Shown: positions 32,221 through 42,303, counted from the first letter of the stretch. The stretch: DNA of 43,018 nt from Paragemmobacter kunshanensis (GCF_011059185.1 NZ_JAALFE010000025.1:1-43018); one strand, 5' to 3'. Notes: generated from the letters alone by a model not told the origin. A program made the numbers and translations.

Positions 32221-33714
32221 ATGCAAGAGAAAGTCATTTCAAGGTGGGCAGATGCCACTCCTCACGCCGCCGCATTGATCGAGGGGCTGCGGGACATCGG
32301 CTATTCGCTCGAAACTGCAATTTCAGACATTGTCGACAATTCCATCACCGCGGGCGCACAACGGATCGAGATCGCCACGGAGACCTATTCGGACGAGCCC
32401 TATATCGCGATCATCGACGATGGCCTCGGCATGACCGAAGACGAACTTGTCGCGGCGATGCGACCCGGCAGCAGGAACCCGCTGGCCACGCGTGATGAAC
32501 CGGACCTCGGTCGGTTCGGCCTCGGCCTCAAGAGCGCCAGCTTCTCCCAGTGCCGTCGGCTCACGGTCGTGTCCCGGCGTTCCGGGCAGACCAGCGCAGC
32601 AATCTGGGATCTTGATGATGTCGCGGAACGAAACGAATGGGCGGTGCAATTGCCCGATCATTTCGATCTCATCCCCGGCATCGAGAAGCTGGGGCAGCAA
32701 GGTACGCTTGTGCTTTGGCAGAAACTTGACCGACTGACGGGCGGGTACTCGCACAATGCCGCCAAGCGCGCGGAGGTCATCAACCAGAGGATCGCCGAAA
32801 CCGAACGCCACCTGCGCCTCGTGTTTCATCGGTTCATGGAGGACGCCAAACCGCTGCGCATCCTCCTGAACGGGCGACTGCTTCGCCCGCTTGACCCATT
32901 CGCCCGAAAGAACCCCGCGATCATTTCAGACCCGGAAGAAACGCTGACCCTCATCAGAGGCGATGTGGAGATCCAGAGCTTCACGCTTCCCCATCACAAG
33001 CAGATGTCCAAGACGGAATGGGAGGATATCGGTGGGCCGGAAGGTCACCTGAAATCGCAGGGTTTCTATCTCTATCGCGGCAAGCGTCTGATCCTGCACG
33101 GAACCTGGTTCGGACTGTGTCGACAGTCGGAACTGACAAAGCTGTCCCGGGTCAGGATCGACATTCCCAACAGCATGGATGCGGACTGGAAGATCGACGT
33201 CAAGAAGTCCTCGGCGCAGCTTCCGCCGGTCGTTCGCGACCGCCTGAAGAAGGTCATTGAGCGCATCCTCGCCGGTTCAAAGCGCACCTACAGCAAGCGG
33301 GGCCAGAAGCTCGTCGATCATGAACGGCTGCCCATGTGGCACCGGATTCAGGCGGATGGGCAAATACGCTACCGCCCGAACATCGAACATCCGGCGTTTG
33401 CCGATTTCGCCGAAAGCCTGCCCCCGGACCTCCGGCGCGGCTTCTTCAACTGCATTGCCCTGGTCGGGGCGTCATTGCCCATAGAAACGTTGCACGCAGA
33501 CATGGCAGGCACGGCCGAACAGATTGTCCCGGATAAGGTAGACGAAGACACGCTTGCCCAGGCAGTTCAGGCAACTCTCTCCGTTCTTTTGAGCGCGCGA
33601 AAGGACATTAAGGAAATCAAGTCGATGATGAAGGACGTCGATCCGTTCAGATCGGCCTGGGATGATACGGAACGCATCATCGCGGCAACGATCGAGACGA
33701 AGGAAGACACGTGA
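32221..33714 (+). CDS. GHKL (MutL/MORC-like) ATPase
   Basis: A 497-residue protein with an N-terminal GHKL ATPase domain: N-box ETAISDIVDNS (residues 31-41), G1 box DDGLGM (66-71) and G2 box GRFGLGLKSASFSQC (97-111). A second domain at about 220-350 (RLILHGTWFGL; VRIDIPNSMDADWKIDVKKSSAQLP) resembles the S5/transducer part of MutL/MORC proteins. The C-terminal 150 residues are unassigned. ATP-driven dimer closing on DNA is the known mode of this group. Comparative studies have described such ATPases in restriction-like clusters. It overlaps the Z1 gene by four bases. Confidence 0.88.
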   Translation: MQEKVISRWADATPHAAALIEGLRDIGYSLETAISDIVDNSITAGAQRIEIATETYSDEPYIAIIDDGLGMTEDELVAAMRPGSRNPLATRDEPDLGRFGLGLKSASFSQCRRLTVVSRRSGQTSAAIWDLDDVAERNEWAVQLPDHFDLIPGIEKLGQQGTLVLWQKLDRLTGGYSHNAAKRAEVINQRIAETERHLRLVFHRFMEDAKPLRILLNGRLLRPLDPFARKNPAIISDPEETLTLIRGDVEIQSFTLPHHKQMSKTEWEDIGGPEGHLKSQGFYLYRGKRLILHGTWFGLCRQSELTKLSRVRIDIPNSMDADWKIDVKKSSAQLPPVVRDRLKKVIERILAGSKRTYSKRGQKLVDHERLPMWHRIQADGQIRYRPNIEHPAFADFAESLPPDLRRGFFNCIALVGASLPIETLHADMAGTAEQIVPDKVDEDTLAQAVQATLSVLLSARKDIKEIKSMMKDVDPFRSAWDDTERIIAATIETKEDT

Positions 33715-36455
33715 AGCAGATGCTGAGCAGCCTCGAGGGCATGACGTCCATGTACATGGCGTCGCAGCCCGGCCCCCATACGGCCCAGTCGATCCGGGAG
33801 ATCATCGCCCAGCTGCGTGTCATGCCAATGTTCGCGGGCCAGATCGAAGAGGATGACGCAGAGGAACTCGCGCGCCTGATCGAGGAGAAATACGGCATCA
33901 GCATGGGCTTCGGTGCCATTGTCGATGCCGAAGATTTCAGACCCTGGCTGCATGACGCCCGGATCAACGGTGAGATCGACGATTTCTATTGGGGCCGGTA
34001 CCGCAGACTCCTGAACCTGAAGGGAATGCCGAAGTCGGTGATCGACGCGACGGATGAGGTGACGGATCGGGTGCTGGATCGGCTGGGAAATCCCCGCAAC
34101 CTCAGCCCGTGGAGCCGCCGCGGCATGGTCGTGGGCCATGTGCAAAGCGGCAAGACCGCCAATTACACGGGGCTGATCTGCAAGGCGGCTGATGCGGGCT
34201 ATCGCCTGATCGTCGTGATCGCAGGGATCCATAACAACCTGCGGAACCAGACCCAGGCCCGCATAGACGAGGGATTCATCGGCCGCGATACCGGTCGGCT
34301 GGCCCATGCCAACAGGGCGCAACGCCAGAGGATCATCGGCGTCGGCCAGTTCGACCAGCGCGAGTTTCCGGTCTCTCTCACCAACACGCTGCGCGACTTC
34401 AACAAGGCGACGGCCACCACGAACACCAGCCAGATCGGGCAATACAACGTGCCCGTCGTTCTGGTGATCAAAAAGAACTCCAGCACGCTGAAGAACCTGC
34501 TGGAATGGCTGGAGGAACACTCTGCAACCGGGGTTACCAGGATGGTCAGCCAGCCCATGCTGCTGATCGATGACGAGGCCGACAACGCCTCGATCAACAC
34601 CGCCTATGCGCGCGACGAGGTGACCCGGATCAACGGGCAGCTCCGGCAGCTGCTGTCGATGTTCCACCGCAGCTGCTATGTGGGCTACACGGCGACGCCC
34701 TTTGCCAACATCTTCATCGACCCGGATACCGATGATGATGCGCTGAAGCAGGACCTGTTCCCGCGGCACTTCATCATCGGCCTCGACGCGCCATCGAACT
34801 ATTTCGGGGCGCAGAAGGTGTTCCTTGATGCCCGGGACCGGCATGTCCGCCTGATCGACGACAACGAGGACATCCTGCCGATGAAGCACAAGATCGACCA
34901 TCCGGTCGATGTGCTGCCGGAAAGCCTCATCCGTGCCGTGCGCGCCTTCATCGTCGCGCGGGCGATCCGGAATGCCCGGGGCCAGCAGGGGGCCCATGCC
35001 TCGATGCTGATCAACGCCTCACGCTTTACCGATGTCCAGGGGCGGTTGCGGTCCCGGGTGGCGGATGTCGTCGACAGGATACGGGATGCCGTCGCGGTCG
35101 ATGGGGCCAAGGGCAAGGCAGCGCTGCGCAACCCCGAGATTGCGGCCCTGCATGCGGTCTGGGAGGCCGAGTTCACCGGGGCTGAGGGCGCGGACTGGCC
35201 CGCCGTCCAGGCCCGCCTGCACGAGGTTCTGGTTGCCGCGCGGGTTGTCGAGGTCAACGCATCAAAGCGGTCGCAGCCGCTCGACTATGACCAAGGTGGG
35301 GAACATGGCGTGACGGTGATTGCCGTCGGCGGTTTCTCCCTCTCGCGCGGGCTGACGCTGGAAGGGCTGACCATCAGCTACTTCCTGCGGAACTCGATGA
35401 TGTATGACACGCTGATGCAGATGGGCCGTTGGTTCGGCTACCGGCCCGGATACGAGGACCTGTGCCGCGTCTGGATCCCTGCCGATGGTGTGGGCTGGTA
35501 TGCTCATATCCACGAGGCCATGGACGACCTGCAGACCCAGCTGAAGCGCATGGAACTGGCCAAGGCCACGCCCGAGCAGTTCGGTCTCGCCGTTCGCAGC
35601 CACCCGGAATCGCTGATCGTGACGGCGAGGAACAAGATGGGCACGGGGAAGGAATTCCCCATGAAGGTCAGCCTCGAAAAGAAACTCGTCGAAACGACAC
35701 GCATCGTCGCCGAAGAGGGCTTGATGCAGCGCAACTTCGCGGCAGGCGAGGCACTGCTGCAGGACTTGGTCTCAGATGGCCGCTCGTTCGAGAAGCGAAG
35801 CCGCGGTCACCTGGTGAAGGGCGTGGCCGTCGGGCGGATCGACGCTTTCCTGCGGACCTTCCGTACGGATCCGGCGAATGTGCCAGCCGATCTTCTGACG
35901 GACCCCAAGCTGATCCGCGACTACATCGCCGCCCGGGCGGACAGCGAATTGCGGCTGTGGGACGTCTTCATTGCCAGTTCGACCGGAAATGAGTTCGATC
36001 CGGTCGCCTTCGGGCATCTGGATCTCGTGCCATACGGGCGATCGGTCGACCCTCGCGACTTCGCAAAGGGCGTTCTGACGATCAGCGGCACAAGCCGCCG
36101 GGTTGGTTCGGCCGAGGATGAACGCGAAGGGCTGACGGACGAACAGATCGCGGCCGCCGAGAACGCCTTCAGGCGCGACCGTCCTGAAGCAAAACCGAAG
36201 TCCACCATAAACCCCAGTTACTACAGATCGGTAGAGGGACGCCGACCGCTGTTGATCTTGCGGCTCGTGCGGCCGAAGGTCGAAGATTCGGATGGCAATA
36301 CCGTTTTCGGAAAGGACGTCCTCGCCTGGGGCCTTTCCTTCCCGTCCAGCAAGATCGCAGGCGGCACGGTGGAATACATCGTCAACACCATCCGCATGCG
36401 CGAAATGTTCGGCGATGAAGAGATCGAGGAGGAGGCGCGCGGTGATACCGAATGA
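33711..36455 (+). CDS. Z1-domain superfamily-II helicase-like ATPase
   Basis: A 914-residue protein. Walker A GHVQSGKT (142-149), motif II LIDDEADN (Asp287-Asp291), motif III TATP (327-330), and toward the C-terminal half GGFSLSRGLTLEGLTISYF and the motif VI-like QMGRWFGYR (570-578), the Z1-domain signature. The C-terminal 300 residues are not assigned. Z1 ATPases occur next to MutL/MORC-like ATPases and predicted nucleases in restriction-like operons; the combination suggests DNA tracking or remodelling. GTG start overlaps the previous stop; ATG nine bases later is an alternative. Confidence 0.92.
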   Translation: MKQMLSSLEGMTSMYMASQPGPHTAQSIREIIAQLRVMPMFAGQIEEDDAEELARLIEEKYGISMGFGAIVDAEDFRPWLHDARINGEIDDFYWGRYRRLLNLKGMPKSVIDATDEVTDRVLDRLGNPRNLSPWSRRGMVVGHVQSGKTANYTGLICKAADAGYRLIVVIAGIHNNLRNQTQARIDEGFIGRDTGRLAHANRAQRQRIIGVGQFDQREFPVSLTNTLRDFNKATATTNTSQIGQYNVPVVLVIKKNSSTLKNLLEWLEEHSATGVTRMVSQPMLLIDDEADNASINTAYARDEVTRINGQLRQLLSMFHRSCYVGYTATPFANIFIDPDTDDDALKQDLFPRHFIIGLDAPSNYFGAQKVFLDARDRHVRLIDDNEDILPMKHKIDHPVDVLPESLIRAVRAFIVARAIRNARGQQGAHASMLINASRFTDVQGRLRSRVADVVDRIRDAVAVDGAKGKAALRNPEIAALHAVWEAEFTGAEGADWPAVQARLHEVLVAARVVEVNASKRSQPLDYDQGGEHGVTVIAVGGFSLSRGLTLEGLTISYFLRNSMMYDTLMQMGRWFGYRPGYEDLCRVWIPADGVGWYAHIHEAMDDLQTQLKRMELAKATPEQFGLAVRSHPESLIVTARNKMGTGKEFPMKVSLEKKLVETTRIVAEEGLMQRNFAAGEALLQDLVSDGRSFEKRSRGHLVKGVAVGRIDAFLRTFRTDPANVPADLLTDPKLIRDYIAARADSELRLWDVFIASSTGNEFDPVAFGHLDLVPYGRSVDPRDFAKGVLTISGTSRRVGSAEDEREGLTDEQIAAAENAFRRDRPEAKPKSTINPSYYRSVEGRRPLLILRLVRPKVEDSDGNTVFGKDVLAWGLSFPSSKIAGGTVEYIVNTIRMREMFGDEEIEEEARGDTE

Positions 36456-37416
36456 CTCGCCATGGTCCGGCCTCGAGGCAGGGAAGGTGGACACGCGCCG
36501 GGTTTCGGCGTCGGCACGTTGGAACTGGTTCTGGGCAGTGATGCCGCGGGCGGATGTGGCCCTTGTCCTGCAATTGTCCAACCTGCCAAAACCCGCCCCG
36601 GACCTGCCCAAGCTCCGGAACCTCGAGATCCGGTTCCAGACGTTGCCTGGCGGCCCGATCCTCTACATCCGGCTCAAGGACAGCGCCCAGCTTGAACTGT
36701 TCGAGACCCTGTGTCGCGATGTGATGGCGGCGGGCGAGCTTGCAGTGAACGAGGCTGAAGCCCTCGAACGCGCCATCGGCCGCACCTTCCGCTGGCACTA
36801 TCTGCTTCGCGGCGGAAAGCTCGAAGCGCTTTCGGAGGAAGCCCAGAAGGGCCTGATCGGCGAGATCGAAGTCCTGAAGCTGCTGATTTCCACGCTCGGT
36901 GCCAAACCGGCGTTGACCGCGTGGACGGGGCCGTCTGGCGCACCGAAGGATTTCGAGCTGAAGGCCGACTGCATCGAGGTCAAGGCGAGGCGCGGGGCTT
37001 CGCAGCCCTTCGTGAAGATCACCAACGAGTTCCAGCTGGCCGATGTGCCGGAACGGCGGCTGTGGCTTGCGGTGCTGGCCGTCGACAAGGTGCAGCCGCC
37101 ACACGGCCGGACGTTGACCGAGTATGTCTCGGAAGTCACTGAGTTTCTGGAACGAACCGAACCTTCGGCCATAATGGACTGGGATCTGCACCTGGCTGAC
37201 GCGGGTTTCGACATCCTGCACGACTATTCGGCATGGCGCTGGATCGTCTCGGCTCCCGATTTCCATGCCGTGACCGAGGACTTCCCACGGATTGCCGCGC
37301 CCGTGCCCCTGGGGCTGTCTGCGGTTTCCTACGCCATTGCCCTTTCTGCCTGCACGCCATTCCGGACGGATTGGGACACGGTGCAGGAAAACCTGAACGA
37401 AGTAGCCCAGCCATGA
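36442..37416 (+). CDS. DUF4420 PD-(D/E)XK nuclease
   Basis: A 324-residue protein of the DUF4420/PD-(D/E)XK motif family. The nuclease core is visible: Glu in LIGEIEVLKLLI, Asp170 in PKDFELKAD and the E-x-K of CIEVKARRG (Glu179, Lys181), then QLADVPERRLWLAVL. The core is that of a type II-like restriction enzyme, so this is the best candidate for the cutting subunit. The GTG start at 36442 overlaps the Z1 gene by 14 bases, with AGGAGG upstream. The longer frame from 36292 lies in the Z1 gene. Confidence 0.9.
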   Translation: MIPNDSPWSGLEAGKVDTRRVSASARWNWFWAVMPRADVALVLQLSNLPKPAPDLPKLRNLEIRFQTLPGGPILYIRLKDSAQLELFETLCRDVMAAGELAVNEAEALERAIGRTFRWHYLLRGGKLEALSEEAQKGLIGEIEVLKLLISTLGAKPALTAWTGPSGAPKDFELKADCIEVKARRGASQPFVKITNEFQLADVPERRLWLAVLAVDKVQPPHGRTLTEYVSEVTEFLERTEPSAIMDWDLHLADAGFDILHDYSAWRWIVSAPDFHAVTEDFPRIAAPVPLGLSAVSYAIALSACTPFRTDWDTVQENLNEVAQP

Positions 37417-39476
37417 GCGAACTCGACGAGTACCACCAGAACCTGATGGCCGATATCCGCCGCGAAGCGGATGCCAGCGGCATCTTCCCCGTCGAGGCAT
37501 TCTTCGACCGGATGACGGACCGTCTGACCGAAGCCGGCGAACTGGAGGTAGCCGATCGAGCCTACTTCCAGAGCGGCGAAGGCGGTCAGAAACTGAGGAT
37601 CGACGGCTATGCCGGTGATCCGAGAGACAGCGAAGGTGTCCTTGGTTTGATTGTCTGCGATTTCGCCGACAGCGACAATGTGCAGACCTTTGGCAAGGGC
37701 GATGTCCCACCGATCCTGAACCCCCTGATCCGATTTCTGAAGAAGGCGAAGACCGAGGAATTCCGGGATTCCCTCAACGAGGCCAATCCGGCGTTTCAGG
37801 TCTCGGACCTGATCATAACGACATGGGCACAGGTCACGAAGGTCAAGCTGATCCTTGTATCGAATCGCCAGTACATCGGTCGCGATGATGCGGTGAAGCT
37901 GGCAGAAATCGGTGACGTTCCGATTACCTGGTCCGTCTGGGATCTCGCTCGGTTCGAGCGCTTCGATCTGAAGGGAAGCGACGAAATCGAGATCGACCTG
38001 AACGGAGATTTCGGCGGCGCGATACCCGCCCTCAAGGCCTCGCGATCCGGTGACGCCTTGGAAAGCTACCTGATGATCATTCCTGGTTCGCAACTGGCGA
38101 GCATCTACGATCGCTGGGGCGAAAAGCTCCTTCAGGGCAATGTGCGCTCGTTTCTTCAGGCGCGGGCCAAGACGAACAAGGGAATCCAGAACACGATCCG
38201 GAACGAGCCGGAACTGTTCTTCCCCTACAACAACGGCTTGTCCGCGACCGCCAACGCAGTCGCGTGCGAAGAAGGTTCGAATGGCCTCTTCGTCACGTCG
38301 ATCAGCAACCTCCAGATCGTGAACGGTGCCCAGACGACCGGGTCGCTTCATGCCGTGATGAAAACTGCGGCAGAGCAACTGCAGCGGGTCTTCGTGCAGA
38401 TGAAGCTGACGGTGGTCCCGTTCGATCGGGCGGAAGAAATCGTACCGCGGATCTCGGAATATGCGAACACCCAAAACAAGGTGAACGCTGCCGACTTCTT
38501 TGCCAACCATCCGTTCCACGTCCGCATGCAGGATTTCTCGCGGGACGTCATTTTTGCGCGCCGCGAGGGCGAACGTCATGACACCAAATGGTTCTATGAG
38601 CGGGCGCGTGGTCAATACATCAACGCAAGGCCGAAGACGCGGGGGCGAGCCCAGACCGATTTCGATATTCAGTTCCCAAAGCCGCAGCTCTTCAGCAAGA
38701 CAGATCTGGCCAAGTTCGAATTCTCGGCCGCGGGCCACCCCCACATCGTGTCGCGAGGGGCCCAGAAGAACTTCGCCGAATTTGCGAAGGACATCGGCGA
38801 AACCTGGTCAAAGAACGATGCCAAGTTCGACGAGCTTTGGTACAGACGACTGATATCAAAGGCGATCGTGTTTCGCTGGCTCGAGACCGAGATTCCCAAG
38901 CAGCCATGGTACGAAGGCGGCTACCGCGCAAATATCGTCACGTATGCAATGGCCAAGGTGTTTCACGACGCCAACGGCGAGAAACAGGTTCTGGACCTCG
39001 ATGCGATCTGGCGTCGCCAGTCCGTTTCTGACGCATTGAAACAGGCTTTGTTGCTGGCTGCGGGCGAAGCAAATGACGTGATCACCAATCCTCCTGCAGG
39101 CGTGCGCAACATGTCGGAGTGGGCGAAACAGCAGGCGTGCTGGAACGGACTGAAGGGGCGATCACTGGATTATGGTCCAGAATTCGATGGCTGTCTCGTG
39201 CTGGCAGAGAATGCCCGAACCAACGAGCGTGACCAGAGGAAGAAAAAGCGGGAGATTGACGGCATATCCGCTCAGTCTGAAGTCGTGAATCGTGGGGCCG
39301 ATTTCTGGCGGGAAATTCTCGAGCTGGGCATGGCCGACCGGAAACTCACTCCGAAAGACCAGCAGATCTTGCAGGTTTGCGCCTCGATGCCGCGACAGCT
39401 ACCGAGTGAACTACAGTGCAAACATGCCTTGAGTGTCCTTGAACGACTGAGGGAACAAGGGTTGGTATCCGTTTGA
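37413..39476 (+). CDS. AIPR family (abortive-infection phage resistance) protein
   Basis: A 687-residue protein. An N-terminal AIPR_N-like domain (residues about 1-150) has RIDGYAGDPRDSEGVLGLIVCDF, and the AIPR core (about 270-420) has FFPYNNGLSATANAV, ISNLQIVNGAQTTGSL and YANTQNKVNAADFFANHPFH, the hallmark blocks of the family. AIPR proteins include abortive-infection factors of lactococci and are recurrent last genes of restriction-like operons. It overlaps the nuclease by four bases (ATGA) and closes the operon. Mechanism unknown; the core resembles a nucleic-acid-binding/enzymatic module. Confidence 0.92.
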   Translation: MSELDEYHQNLMADIRREADASGIFPVEAFFDRMTDRLTEAGELEVADRAYFQSGEGGQKLRIDGYAGDPRDSEGVLGLIVCDFADSDNVQTFGKGDVPPILNPLIRFLKKAKTEEFRDSLNEANPAFQVSDLIITTWAQVTKVKLILVSNRQYIGRDDAVKLAEIGDVPITWSVWDLARFERFDLKGSDEIEIDLNGDFGGAIPALKASRSGDALESYLMIIPGSQLASIYDRWGEKLLQGNVRSFLQARAKTNKGIQNTIRNEPELFFPYNNGLSATANAVACEEGSNGLFVTSISNLQIVNGAQTTGSLHAVMKTAAEQLQRVFVQMKLTVVPFDRAEEIVPRISEYANTQNKVNAADFFANHPFHVRMQDFSRDVIFARREGERHDTKWFYERARGQYINARPKTRGRAQTDFDIQFPKPQLFSKTDLAKFEFSAAGHPHIVSRGAQKNFAEFAKDIGETWSKNDAKFDELWYRRLISKAIVFRWLETEIPKQPWYEGGYRANIVTYAMAKVFHDANGEKQVLDLDAIWRRQSVSDALKQALLLAAGEANDVITNPPAGVRNMSEWAKQQACWNGLKGRSLDYGPEFDGCLVLAENARTNERDQRKKKREIDGISAQSEVVNRGADFWREILELGMADRKLTPKDQQILQVCASMPRQLPSELQCKHALSVLERLREQGLVSV

Positions 39477-39516
39477 TGCTTTGCCAGTCGGTGAATGATC
39501 GGAGTGCCGTGATAGC

Positions 39517-39900
39517 TTACCCGATTGCGGATTCCTGAGTCTGCCAGTGTTGCGGGAACGGCTGCAGTAGCTGAGCGAGCGTGGCCCCTGATCCCTGCCT
39601 GCCGTCGAGGATCGCCTCGACGATATCAGGCGCGAGCAACGTCAAACGCAGGACACGGGTCATGTATGAGGGCGCGATCTCCTCGCGCTCAGCCAGATCG
39701 GCTATGGTGGCGAACTCGCCTGAATCGAGCATGCGCTTCCAGCGGAACGCGCGACCCAGCGCCTTTACCAGCGTATTGTCCGGCTTGCGCGTCTGTTCGG
39801 CGCCATCCGGCAGCACCATCTCTTTCCTTCCGCCGCGCTTCACGACGCGGAACGGGACAAGGATGGTGACTGTGTCGGGGAGGGACGTGGCCCGGGTCAT
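39517..39900 (-). CDS. ParB-like HTH protein of the recombinase module
   Basis: A 127-residue basic protein with DNTLVKALGRAFRWKRMLDSGEFATIADLAEREEIAPSYMTRVLRLTLLAPDIVEAILDG (about residues 37-97), a ParB/KorB-like helix-turn-helix segment. Similar small proteins follow serine recombinases in many alphaproteobacterial islands. Function unknown; it may help the recombinase to choose sites. Start ATG at 39900 overlaps the recombinase stop by four bases. Confidence 0.75.
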   Translation of the reverse strand: MTRATSLPDTVTILVPFRVVKRGGRKEMVLPDGAEQTRKPDNTLVKALGRAFRWKRMLDSGEFATIADLAEREEIAPSYMTRVLRLTLLAPDIVEAILDGRQGSGATLAQLLQPFPQHWQTQESAIG

Positions 39901-41200
39901 GCTTCGGCTCCTGTATCTGCGGTGATTTCGCGCGCCAGTGCTGCCAGCCCGTCCGTGCGCAGGCGGATATTCAGCGCGTGCAACCCGATCTCCACTCTCT
40001 CCACCAGCAGCGCGACGATCCGCGCCTGTGCAACCGGGAACAATTCGTCCCACAGCGGGTCCAACCGCGTGAGGGCGTCCCGGGCTTCCTGCTCGCAGAT
40101 GCCGTCTGTGTGGGCCTGTGCGGCCCTCCAGGTGCCCGCCACGATCTCGGGCTGCCGGAACACCGCGCGCAGTTGGTCAATGACGGCCGCCTCGATGTCC
40201 CCGGCCGCCACACGGCCCACCGGGCATGTCCCCGCCCCATGCCGCAAGATGGTCTGGCTGACATAGTAACGATACAGACGCCCGCCCTTGCGCGTGTGGC
40301 TGGGCGAGAAGGCCGCCCCATCCGGCCCGAACAGCAGCCCCTTCAGCAGGGCAGGAGTGTCCGCCCGCGTCTTGGCCGCCCGCTGGCGGGGACTGACCTT
40401 CTGGATGGACTGCACCTTCTCCCAAGTCTCGCGATCCACGATGGCCTCATGCTCACCGGGATAGCGCTTGCCCCTGTGGACCGCCTCCCCGATGTAGACC
40501 GGGTTGTCGACCAGACGGTGGATGAACTTCTTGTCGATGGCCTTGCCGGAAGTGGTGCGCATGCCACGCTCTTCTGCTTCCCGAGCGATGAGCGTCGCGG
40601 ACCCCACCTCCAGAAAGCGCTGATACACCCAGCGCACATGGGCAGCCTGATCCTCATTGATGACCAGCTTGCGGTTCTCCACCCGGTAACCATAGGCCAC
40701 ACCCCCGCCCATCCAGATGCCCTTCGCGCGGGAGGCCGCCACCTTATCCCGAATGCGCTCTGCGGTGACCTCGCGTTCGAATTGTGCAAAGGAGAGCAGG
40801 ATGTTCAGGGTCAAGCGACCCATGGATGTTGTCGTATTGAAGGACTGCGTCACCGACACGAACGTCACGCCGTTCCGGTCGAAGACCTCGACCAGCTTCG
40901 AAAAGTCCATCAGGGACCGGGACAGGCGGTCGATCTTGTAGACGACCACCACATCGACCAGCCCATCCTCGATATCCGCCAGCAGGCGCTTCAAGCCGGG
41001 GCGGTCCAGCGTGCCCCCGCTGATGCCGCCATCATCATAGTGATCCCGCACCAGCACCCATCCCTCGGATCGCTGGCTGGCGACGTAGGCCTCGCAAGCC
41101 TCACGCTGGGCGTGGAGCGAGTTGAACTCCTGCTCCAACCCTTCCTCGGAGGATTTCCGGGTATAGACGGCGCAGCGGAGCTTCTGGACGATGCCTTCGG

Positions 41201-41204
<4 letters not shown>
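39897..41204 (-). CDS. Large serine recombinase
   Basis: A 435-residue serine recombinase: the catalytic region YTRKSSEEGL with Ser at residue 18, ISGGTLDRPGLKRLLADIE, VVVVYKIDRLSRSLMDF and ASFAQFERE-like LLSFAQFEREVTAERI of the resolvase domain (about 9-150), then a recombinase domain (GGVAYGYRVENRKLVINEDQA; VDNPVYIGEAVHRGKRYPGEHEAIV). The zinc-ribbon region lacks the usual cysteine pairs (LLFGPDGAAF, SHTRKGGRLYRYYVS), so it differs from typical large recombinases. It probably catalyses integration and excision of the island. Translationally coupled on both sides. Confidence 0.92.
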
Positions 41205-41655
<451 letters not shown>

Positions 41656-41659
<4 letters not shown>

Positions 41660-41850
41660 GCGGTTCTCCGGTGCGTCGGAGTTGCATGTGCGCTCTGGTC
41701 GGGCAGAGAGTGTAGCGAAGTTTCTCCAGCGGGATCAGAGAGTTGACTTGACTGGCGCTGCATCAGCCGGATCAGGCCCAAGGCCAGGATGCGGCACAAC
41801 TCGGTGCGGCGCTCGGCAGGGGTCATGAGGGAGGGGGCGAGGGGGTTCAT
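41656..41850 (-). CDS. Small unknown protein at the head of the recombinase operon
   Basis: A 64-residue protein with a helical N-terminal half (PAERRTELCRILALGLIRLMQRQ) and a low-complexity C-terminus. I do not recognise a family. ATGA overlap with DUF2924 and an AGGAG ribosome site (GGAGTGAGGAATG) favour a real gene. It is preceded by the palindrome at 41865-41878. Possibly a regulator or leader peptide of the operon. Confidence 0.6.
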
Positions 41851-41864
41851 TCCTCACTCCTCTT

Positions 41865-41878
41865 AAGCGTTGACGCTT
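41865..41878. promoter_or_regulatory. Palindrome upstream of the recombinase operon
   Basis: AAGCGTTGACGCTT, a perfect 14-base palindrome with 6-bp arms, begins 15 bases upstream of the operon's first start. The half-site AAGCGTTGGC is repeated at about 41911. An operator for the HTH protein at 41936-42160 is the natural candidate. Confidence 0.5.
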
Positions 41879-41935
41879 CACCCCCATGGCAGGAGTGGGA
41901 GCTATTCCGGAAAGCGTTGGCTGAGATTGGCGCCA

Positions 41936-42160
41936 TCAGCGTGAAACCGGCGACGCGCGATGGCGGTTCTCGTATTCGACAATGTCGGAAAGCCGATAGC
42001 GGATGCTTCCCCCCAACCGAAGAAAATGGGGTCCATAGTCCTCTGCGCGCCAACGCTGGAGGGTGCGTGTGGTGCACCTCCAGCGCATTGCGAGTTCCCT
42101 TTCAGAAATCAGGGCGCAATCCGCTATCGCTTCGGTCAGTGGCTGCTCGTTCTTTCCCAT
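41936..42160 (-). CDS. AlpA-like helix-turn-helix protein
   Basis: A 74-residue protein with a helix-turn-helix of the AlpA/excisionase type: ISERELAMRWRCTTRTLQRWRAEDYGPHFLRLGGSIRYRLSDIVEYE (about residues 18-64). Such proteins bind element ends or promoters and either direct excision or activate the integrase. It lies 85 bases ahead of the recombinase operon and in the same direction. Function is inferred from family and place. Confidence 0.8.
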   Translation of the reverse strand: MGKNEQPLTEAIADCALISERELAMRWRCTTRTLQRWRAEDYGPHFLRLGGSIRYRLSDIVEYENRHRASPVSR

Positions 42161-42284
42161 GTTGGATCATCTCCATGGCCATGATGTTCGCCCAGCATGC
42201 CATCGGTGACCCGTCCTGTACGGGAATAGCCAGAAGGCCTCTCCGACTAGATTCAAGAATTTGATTTATATGGAAATTTCAAAA

Positions 42285-42303
42285 GATAATCGTTAACCGA
42301 TTA
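42285..42303 (-). terminator. Terminator-like hairpin after the 215-residue gene
   Basis: Arms TAATCG (42287-42292) and CGATTA (42298-42303) around TTAAC. On the minus strand the stem is followed by TCTTTTGAAATTT. Low-GC stem, so a weak terminator. The surrounding 42220-42300 DNA is notably A+T-rich. Confidence 0.4.

Noticed and set aside
33567-34997. Minus-strand 476-residue frame opposite the Z1 gene
   Set aside because: The Z1 frame holds Walker A, DDEAD and TATP motifs; the antisense frame has none and is a compositional shadow.
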